The notes below the pieces were generated by a model, which ran no database searches, was not told the DNA's origin, and saw only the letters and a list, made by a program, of their open reading frames with translations. Below are positions 33,886 to 39,577 of a stretch of DNA of 39,577 nt, one piece after another. The stretch comes from an uncultured bacterium (GTDB taxonomy: Bacteria; Desulfobacterota; Binatia; HRBIN30; CADEER01). Location: contig CADEER010000032.1 of the NCBI GenBank assembly GCA_902826395.1, forward strand, positions 1 to 39,577. The letters run 5' to 3'. Position 1 is the first letter of the stretch; every line of letters begins with the position of its first letter. The position numbers were made by a program, and so were the translations under genes.

Positions 33886-35406
33886 ATGAGAGTGCTCTTC
33901 TATTACCGGGGAATCGAGAACTTGGGCGTCGGCTACCTGATGTCGATGTTGAAAGCCAATGGCCACGAGATCGATCTGATTTTCGACCCTGGCTTCGACG
34001 ACAATCTCTTTCTCAAGGCACCCAAGCTGCAGTGGTTGAACCGGCACGAGGCGCTGCTCGAACGGGCGAAAGCCTTCAATCCGGACCTGGTTGCGATCGG
34101 TGCGCTGACCAACCTGTGGCCGTTTGCGAAGCAGATGGCGGCCAGGCTCAAGCAGTCGCTCGGCGTGCCGATCGTCGTCGGCGGTCACCACGCCCAGGCG
34201 CTCCCCGAGTACGTCCTGAGCCATCCCGACGTCGACTACGTCTGCCTCGGCGAGGGCGAGCTCGCGTTGCTCGATCTGGTCACCCGCATGGAGAAGGGCG
34301 AAGACACGACGTCGGTGCCCGGCATGTGGGCCAAGCAGAGCGGGCTGATCATTCGCAACCCGATGGCTCCCCTGGAAAACGACCTCGACAAGCTGCCGTT
34401 TCCGGAAAAGCAGCTCTGGTTCGAGTACGGCTGCTTCCACGACAACCTCGAGGTCTTCACCGGCCGCGGTTGCCCGTTCAAGTGCACGTTCTGCAACATT
34501 CACTACCAGCGTGACATCTTCAAAGGCACCGGCAACTTCCTGCGCAAGCGCTCGATCCCCAACGTGATCGAGGAGCTGAAGGTCAATCTCGCCAAGTACG
34601 ACGCCAAGACGGTTTCGGTGCACGACGACAACTTCACGACCAACGCCAAGTGGGTCGAGGAGTTCTGCGAGGCGTACCGCAAGGAGATCAATCTCCCGTG
34701 GTACTGCTTCGGATACCCCACGACGATCAAGCCTCGTCTCGTCGAGGCGATGAAGTCGGCCAATTGCATGACCGTCTTCATGGGCGTCGATTCCGGCTCG
34801 CCGGAGATCCGCCGCGATCTGATGGAGCGTCCGATGTCGGACGAGCTGATCTTCAATGCCGCGCAGACCATCAAGGACGCGGGCATCGGCCTGCAGGTGT
34901 CGTGCATCTACGGCATTCCCGGCGAGACCCCCGAGCAGATGTGGGAAACGCTGCGCATGGTCGAGAAGATCCAGCCGACCCAATCGTCGGCATACGTCTT
35001 CTACCCGTTCCCGAAGACCAAGCTGTACGAGAAGTCGGTGCAGATGGGCTACCTCGATGAGCAGGGCGAGGAGAAGGTTCGCCAGGGCATCTCGGGCTAT
35101 CACCACGAGTCCATCCTGAAGCACCCGCACAAAGAGCTCGCCGAAACGCTCGCCAAGACGACGCCGATCTACGTGCGCACGCCCGAGGCGCTGAGGCCGA
35201 TGCTGCACTGGATGATCAACAACCACTACAAGCGCCTGGCGCTGTTGCTGTACGTGGCGCTGATCCCGATCACCTTCCCGTACCTGGGCCTCGAGGGCAT
35301 CAAGGTCACGCTGAAGATGGCGTGGAAGTCGCTGTGGCGGAAGTTCTCGCCGCCCAGCCATCCGGCGAGCGAAGAACCCGGCAGCTCCGGGCAACTCGCT
35401 GCGTGA
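33886..35406 (+). CDS. B12-binding-type radical SAM protein
   Basis: The 506-residue protein has an N-terminal Rossmann-like cobalamin-binding-type domain (about 1-150; MRVLFYYRGIENLGVGYL, IPIVVGG-like strand, DVDYVCLGEGE). A radical SAM domain follows with CPFKCTFC (Cys196, Cys200, Cys203). The later region has VFMGVDSGSPE and YGIPGETPEQM, common in this class (BchE/HpnP/HpnJ-like). A hydrophobic stretch near 450-480 (LLLYVALIPITFPYLGLEGI) could attach it to the membrane. Classical DxHxxG is absent, as in many of the class, so cobalamin use is likely but unproven. Members methylate or rearrange lipids, hopanoids and glycolipid intermediates. First gene of the rightward operon; no Shine-Dalgarno is obvious. 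Confidence 0.88.
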   Translation: MRVLFYYRGIENLGVGYLMSMLKANGHEIDLIFDPGFDDNLFLKAPKLQWLNRHEALLERAKAFNPDLVAIGALTNLWPFAKQMAARLKQSLGVPIVVGGHHAQALPEYVLSHPDVDYVCLGEGELALLDLVTRMEKGEDTTSVPGMWAKQSGLIIRNPMAPLENDLDKLPFPEKQLWFEYGCFHDNLEVFTGRGCPFKCTFCNIHYQRDIFKGTGNFLRKRSIPNVIEELKVNLAKYDAKTVSVHDDNFTTNAKWVEEFCEAYRKEINLPWYCFGYPTTIKPRLVEAMKSANCMTVFMGVDSGSPEIRRDLMERPMSDELIFNAAQTIKDAGIGLQVSCIYGIPGETPEQMWETLRMVEKIQPTQSSAYVFYPFPKTKLYEKSVQMGYLDEQGEEKVRQGISGYHHESILKHPHKELAETLAKTTPIYVRTPEALRPMLHWMINNHYKRLALLLYVALIPITFPYLGLEGIKVTLKMAWKSLWRKFSPPSHPASEEPGSSGQLAA

Positions 35407-35465
35407 GCGCGGTCGGCAGGGTCGCAGAGCGCTCCGACGCCGGGGGGTCGGTTGCTCCGACGAGG

Positions 35466-36368
35466 ATGGCGATCGACAACTGTCCGCTCTGCGGCGGTAC
35501 CGAGCTAGAGCTCCCCTACCCGAGCACGCTCGCCAAGGGGAAGAAAGCGATCGCGGCTGGTTCGCAGTATCACTGCACGAGCCTCGGCCTGGGAATCCAT
35601 CCCGACATCTTCCGCTGCACCGCCTGCTCGATGGTGTTCAACGAAGCGGCCCCCGAATGCGGCGACGTGGCCGGGCAGTACGCACAGGTGGAGGACCCGG
35701 AATACCTGGCGCAGCGCGAGTCCCGACGCCTCACCTTCCACCGCGAGCTCGACGCCATCGAGGCGGAGCAGCGCATCGGCGATCTGCTCGACGTCGGCTG
35801 CTACACGGGATTCTTCCTCGAGTGCGCTCGCGAGCGCGGCTGGAACGTCCGCGGCGTCGAGCCGAGCCGCTGGGCAGCCGACTACGCCCGCAACGAGCTG
35901 GGTTTCGATGTGTTCAACGGGCCGGTCGAGCAGTACCGCAGCGATCAAACGTTCGACGTCATCACCATGTGGGACGTGCTGGAGCACGTGCCCAACCCGG
36001 TCGAAGTCCTCACCATCCTGCGGCGCTACGTGCGACCGGATGGCCTGCTGGTCTTCGCGACCCACAATCTCGACACCGCCGTGGCGCGCCTGTTCGGCCG
36101 TCACTTTCCGCTGTTCATGGAGATGCACACCGTCCACTTCAACAACCGCACCCTGCAGATGCTGCTCGACAAGACCGGCTTCCGCCTCGACCGCAAACAC
36201 AATCAGAAGCGCGCGGTGCGCGTCGGCTATCTGATCTCCCGCCTGCGCCGCTTCGGCGCTACGCCGGAAAGGATCGCCACCGCCGCGTCACGCCTGATGT
36301 CCGTCGAAGACCGCATTCTGTGGACCGGAATGGTCGGCGTCGAAACCTACTTCGCCCGGCCCGTCTGA
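35466..36368 (+). CDS. Zinc-ribbon SAM-dependent methyltransferase
   Basis: The protein is 300 residues from ATG 35466. A GTG at 35403 overlapping the previous stop would add 21 residues and couple translation. An N-terminal zinc ribbon uses Cys6/Cys9 (CPLCGG) and Cys51/Cys54 (CTAC). The methyltransferase core has LLDVGCYTGFFLE (about 107-119), VRGVEPSRWAADYAR, and FDVITMWDVLEHVPNP, the Methyltransf_23 pattern. Related zinc-ribbon enzymes methylate nucleotide sugars or lipid-linked intermediates (for example the TylCIII/sugar C-methyltransferase class). Substrate is not assigned. It is within the rightward operon after the radical SAM gene. Confidence 0.9.
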   Translation: MAIDNCPLCGGTELELPYPSTLAKGKKAIAAGSQYHCTSLGLGIHPDIFRCTACSMVFNEAAPECGDVAGQYAQVEDPEYLAQRESRRLTFHRELDAIEAEQRIGDLLDVGCYTGFFLECARERGWNVRGVEPSRWAADYARNELGFDVFNGPVEQYRSDQTFDVITMWDVLEHVPNPVEVLTILRRYVRPDGLLVFATHNLDTAVARLFGRHFPLFMEMHTVHFNNRTLQMLLDKTGFRLDRKHNQKRAVRVGYLISRLRRFGATPERIATAASRLMSVEDRILWTGMVGVETYFARPV

Positions 36369-36475
36369 ATCATCCAGGCAATCATCCCCATCCAGCGCCC
36401 AGACTGCCTCGCCTCGACACCCTGGACAGGCAAGCTTGCGCTGCCCGCCACTTCCGGAACATACAGGCCATTCGC

Positions 36476-37945
36476 ATGCGCAAGGACTTCCGCCTGTCGG
36501 TGATCGTGCCGGTGTACAACGAGCGCCACACGCTCGCCAAAATCCTCGACAAGGTGCGCGCGGTGCCGATCCGCAAGGAGATCCTGCTGGTCGACGACGC
36601 TTCGACCGACGGCACGCGCACCGTCATTGAAAAGGTCGTCGCCGCTTGGGGCGACGACCCGGACAACGAGCTGCGGGTCTTCCTTCAGGAGCAGAACGCC
36701 GGCAAGGGAGCCGCGGTGCGCCGCGGCATCGAGCACGTGCGCGGCGACATCGCACTGATCCAGGACGCCGACCTCGAGTACAATCCAGACGAGTATCCGC
36801 AGTTGATCGAGCCGATCCTCGCGGGCGATGCGGACGTCGTGTACGGCTCGCGATTCCTCGGCGGCCCGCGGCGCGTGCTGTTCTTTCGCCACACGATGGG
36901 CAACCGGCTGCTGACGTTTCTCTCCAACCTGTTCACCGACCTGAACCTCACCGACATGGAGACCTGCTACAAGGTCTTTCGCACCGACATCCTCAAGCGC
37001 ATTCACCTGCAGTCGAACCGTTTCGGCATCGAGCCGGAAATCACGGCGAAGCTCGCCAAGATGGGCTGTCGCATCTACGAGATTCCGATCTCCTACCACG
37101 GCCGCGAGTACTGGGAGGGGAAGAAGATCGGCTGGAAGGACGGGTTCTCCGCGATCTGGACGATCGCGAAGTACGCGATCGTCGACGGCGAAGCCGACGG
37201 CGACCCCGCCTTCGTGACGCTGCGCCGCCTGCGCAACGCGCGCCGGTACAATGATTGGGTGTGGTCGCTGCTCGAGCCGCACGTCGGCAACCGCGTCCTC
37301 GAGGTCGGCTGCGGCGTCGGCAACTTCACCCACTATCTGCGCCAGCGCGACTTCGTGCTGGCGACCGACAACGACGAGCGCTACCTCGAGATGCTGCGCA
37401 CCTCGGTCGGACACCTCGATCACATCGAGGTCGAGAACATCGACTGGGAGAAGGCCGATTTCGAGGCGCTGCGGGCTCGCAACTTCGACACCGTGCTCTG
37501 TCTGAACGTCCTCGAGCACATCGAGAACGACCGCGGCGCGCTCGCCGCCTTCGCCTCGATCCTGCCGACCGGCGGCAGGCTGGTTCTCCAGGTGCCGGCG
37601 CTGCAGGCGATCTTCGGCGAGATCGATCGCGCCATCGGACATCACCGCCGCTACGAGCGACGCGATCTGCAGCGATTGCTCGAAGAGGCGGGTTTCGAGG
37701 TCGAATCGCTGCGCTTCTTCAACCTGCCGGGGGTGATCGGTTGGTACGTCAACGGCAAGCTGCTCGGTCGGCGTGCCGTCCCGGGCATCCAAGCGCGCTT
37801 TGCCAACCTACTGGTCCCGCTGCTGCGCCTTGAGCAGCGATTGCAGCCGTCGCGCGGCATGGCGCTGGTCGCGGTGGGCCGCAAGCGCGAATCGGCGTCG
37901 ACAGGCGACCGTTCGTTCTCGATCCCCGAGCGCACGGCCCACTGA
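36476..37945 (+). CDS. GT2-methyltransferase fusion protein
   Basis: This is a single 489-residue open frame from ATG 36476. Residues 1-240 are a DPM1/GT2-type transferase: LSVIVPVYNERHTL, LVDDASTDGT, IQDADLEYNP as metal site, and METCYKVFRTDIL with ISYHGREYWEGKKIGWKDG, as in glycosyltransferases that use polyprenyl phosphate. Residues 258-460 are a class I methyltransferase: NRVLEVGCGVGNFTHYL (272-288), TDNDERYLEML, and VLCLNVLEHIENDRGAL. No frameshift is needed to read through both. The fusion suggests that sugar transfer and methylation are successive steps. The stop overlaps the next start (TGATG). The preceding 107 bp are non-coding with no evident signal. Confidence 0.92.
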   Translation: MRKDFRLSVIVPVYNERHTLAKILDKVRAVPIRKEILLVDDASTDGTRTVIEKVVAAWGDDPDNELRVFLQEQNAGKGAAVRRGIEHVRGDIALIQDADLEYNPDEYPQLIEPILAGDADVVYGSRFLGGPRRVLFFRHTMGNRLLTFLSNLFTDLNLTDMETCYKVFRTDILKRIHLQSNRFGIEPEITAKLAKMGCRIYEIPISYHGREYWEGKKIGWKDGFSAIWTIAKYAIVDGEADGDPAFVTLRRLRNARRYNDWVWSLLEPHVGNRVLEVGCGVGNFTHYLRQRDFVLATDNDERYLEMLRTSVGHLDHIEVENIDWEKADFEALRARNFDTVLCLNVLEHIENDRGALAAFASILPTGGRLVLQVPALQAIFGEIDRAIGHHRRYERRDLQRLLEEAGFEVESLRFFNLPGVIGWYVNGKLLGRRAVPGIQARFANLLVPLLRLEQRLQPSRGMALVAVGRKRESASTGDRSFSIPERTAH

Positions 37946-39447
37946 TGTGGTGCATGCATCCCGGCGCCGCCCCCTCATCGACCAAGAGCGGCCGCGCGAG
38001 CGCAGCGCTGGCCGCGCTGGCGCTGACCGCCGGTTGCACTCTGCTCGGCGCATGCCGCAGCGAGCCCACCAAACCGGCGAACGTCGTCCTGATCACGGTC
38101 GACACCCTGCGCGCCGACCGCTTGAGCCCGTACGGTTACAAGATCGACACCGAGGCGATCGCCGACCTGGCGGCGCGCGGCATCGTCTACGAGAAGGCGT
38201 TCGCCGACACATCGTGGACCCTGCCGTCGCTGAGCTCGGTGATGACCGGCACCTACCCGAGCGTGCATGGCGTCCGATCGTGGAACGACATCCTCGGCGA
38301 CGAGCAGCAGACGCTCGCCGAGCTCTTGAAGGCAACAGGCTACGCGACCGCGGCAATCGTCGGATCCTATCCGCTGGACCGCTACTTCGGCTTCGCGCAG
38401 GGCTTCGACCACTACGACGACGAGATGACCCGTTCGCTGTTCGCCGACAGCGAGGCGAAGACGACGGGGATCCCGGAAGCCCCGAGCGACGGGTCGGACC
38501 AGGCGCGCAACGAGTGGCGCCTGCTGCGCGAGAAGAGCAACGCCTACCGCACCGATAGCGAAGTCGCCGACACGGCGATCGCCTGGCTCGAGCGCAATCG
38601 CCAGGAGCCGATGTTCCTCTGGGTGCACTTCTTCGGCCCGCACGAAAAGGGCAAGCGTATCGACGTCGAGGCGGAGCAGAAGAAGGCGCAGCTCGATGCG
38701 CAGATCGCGCGCTACGATCCCGATGTCGAGGAGATGGACCGCCAGGTGGGCCGCCTCCTCGCCGCTCTGCGCGCCGATCCGCGCTATCCGAATACCGCCG
38801 TCCTCTTCCACAGCGACCACGGTCAATCGCTCAAGGAGCACGGCCTCTTCGGGCACGGCTTCGACCTCTACGACACCAGCGTGCACGTTCCGCTGATCGT
38901 CCGCCTGCCGCACGATCGCGATGCCGGCGAGCGCGTCTCTCGCCTGGTGCGCAACCTCGACATCTTCGCCACGATCCTCGAACTCGCCGGCGTTGATGCG
39001 CCGGGCGAGCGCGCCAGCCGCAGCCTGCTGGCCGAAAACCCCGACGCCGAGAATCACGCCTACCTCGAGACGCACGCCGTTCTCGCCTTCTCGGCGCGCA
39101 AGGTCCCGGTCGGCGACCGCGAGCGCAACATCGGCCAAGTACTGCGCGGCACCCGCACCGACGACTTCAAGCTGATCAGCCGCGAGCCATTCCTCGCCGG
39201 CGGCGAGGATCCGGACGATCCGCTTCCCGACACGTATCTGGAGAGCAATACCGCGCTCCAGCTCTTCGACCATCGCAGCGATCGAGAAGAGAAGAAGAAC
39301 GTCGCCAGCGACCTCCCCGACGAAACCGCCCAGTTGCGCAAGCTGCTCGACACCCACGACGCCGGCCACGGTGAATCGGGCGGCGACAGCGGCGAGCTCA
39401 GCGAGTCGGCACGCGAACGCCTGCGCAGCCTCGGCTACGATCCGTGA
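37945..39447 (+). CDS. Sulfatase-like lipoprotein with Thr nucleophile position
   Basis: The 500-residue product starts at an ATG overlapping the upstream stop. The N-terminus is a lipoprotein signal with lipobox LGAC (Cys37); LTAGC at Cys31 is a poorer candidate. The catalytic domain has NVVLITVDTLRADRLSPYGY, SWTLPSLSSVMTG and LFHSDHGQSLKEHGLFGHG. The residue replacing the sulfatase Cys is Thr92, as in the enzyme at 4290-6590, so formylglycine maturation is impossible. It is more likely a phospho-group hydrolase or transferase, acting from a membrane anchor on a surface lipid or glycan. The C-terminus LRSLGYDP is family-typical. Last gene of the rightward operon. Confidence 0.87.
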   Translation: MWCMHPGAAPSSTKSGRASAALAALALTAGCTLLGACRSEPTKPANVVLITVDTLRADRLSPYGYKIDTEAIADLAARGIVYEKAFADTSWTLPSLSSVMTGTYPSVHGVRSWNDILGDEQQTLAELLKATGYATAAIVGSYPLDRYFGFAQGFDHYDDEMTRSLFADSEAKTTGIPEAPSDGSDQARNEWRLLREKSNAYRTDSEVADTAIAWLERNRQEPMFLWVHFFGPHEKGKRIDVEAEQKKAQLDAQIARYDPDVEEMDRQVGRLLAALRADPRYPNTAVLFHSDHGQSLKEHGLFGHGFDLYDTSVHVPLIVRLPHDRDAGERVSRLVRNLDIFATILELAGVDAPGERASRSLLAENPDAENHAYLETHAVLAFSARKVPVGDRERNIGQVLRGTRTDDFKLISREPFLAGGEDPDDPLPDTYLESNTALQLFDHRSDREEKKNVASDLPDETAQLRKLLDTHDAGHGESGGDSGELSESARERLRSLGYDP

Positions 39448-39577
39448 ACAAGCGTCAAATTCCTTCACCACAGAGGCACAGAGACACGGAGAAGGCAGCT
39501 CTCGAAGTCATCCCGGCGGAAAGGGACTGTCGGTTTTCTCCCGTACACGTACTCGTACGCGTACCCGTACACGATCA
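39448..39577. other. Non-coding end with two short-repeat motifs
   Basis: This stretch after the sulfatase-like gene holds no credible gene. It contains an A/C/G-rich tract of CACAGAG/CACGGAG units at 39466-39493 and a tandem hexamer array CGTACN at 39542-39571, in which the sixth base is A, T, G, C, A. Both look like dispersed non-coding repeats. The window ends inside or just after the array. Confidence 0.7.

Noticed and set aside
1..39577. tRNA, rRNA, insertion sequences or prophage genes
   Set aside because: I found no cloverleaf-like, rRNA-like, transposase or integrase sequence by reading; small structured RNAs cannot be excluded without a covariance search.

Overview
The window is GC-rich, has strong G/C bias at third codon positions, and is densely coded. 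Genes often overlap as ATGA or TGATG. I see no rRNA, tRNA, phage or transposase gene. Threonine/proline-rich linkers in secreted proteins, several sulfatase-superfamily proteins and many glycosyltransferases and methyltransferases suggest an uncultured Gram-negative deltaproteobacterial-type lineage (Myxococcota or Binatota-like). That placement is inference from style, not from a marker gene. The locus is a surface-polysaccharide/glycoconjugate region with an embedded set of secreted lectin-bearing proteins.

Layout. 1-6590: the end of a Wzt-type polysaccharide ABC ATPase, a methyltransferase-fold protein with a coiled-coil tail of three 28-residue repeats, a GT2 glycosyltransferase, a GT-C-like membrane protein and an exported sulfatase-superfamily enzyme with Thr at the nucleophile position. 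6640-18991: three large leftward secreted proteins, each with four discoidin-fold domains carrying the complete or nearly complete F-type lectin (fucolectin) signature (His, then Arg-x-Asp-Cys-Cys-x-x-Arg). They are joined to a metzincin protease, a cohesin-like domain, or LamG plus a PQQ-type sugar dehydrogenase propeller. A GT2/GT4 pair (10029-12088) lies between the first two. 19155-25493: a VanZ-like membrane protein, a glycosidase-like lipoprotein, a GT2, a polyprenyl-phosphate sugar synthase, a DUF2304 protein and a TMTC-like membrane/TPR glycosyltransferase. 25543-27351: a canonical Cys-type sulfatase. 27472-39447: an SDR epimerase and methyltransferase; a leftward operon of polyprenol-phosphate mannose synthase, GT9, methyltransferase and radical SAM; and a divergent rightward operon of B12-type radical SAM, zinc-ribbon methyltransferase, GT2-methyltransferase fusion and a sulfatase-like lipoprotein. 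The right end is non-coding and carries short repeats.

How the parts may work together (inference): the glycosyltransferases, methyltransferases, radical SAM enzymes and epimerase build and modify a surface glycan or glycolipid that the ABC system exports. The polyprenyl-phosphate sugar synthases could supply the GT-C enzymes, which could O-glycosylate the Thr/Pro linkers of the secreted proteins. The twelve fucolectin domains would tether a protease, a dehydrogenase and a scaffold-like protein to fucose-like residues on the cell's own glycan or on another organism.

The most notable observation is this tetra-fucolectin protein family. Two of its members share a 532-bp segment that I read as identical, which points to recent duplication or gene conversion.
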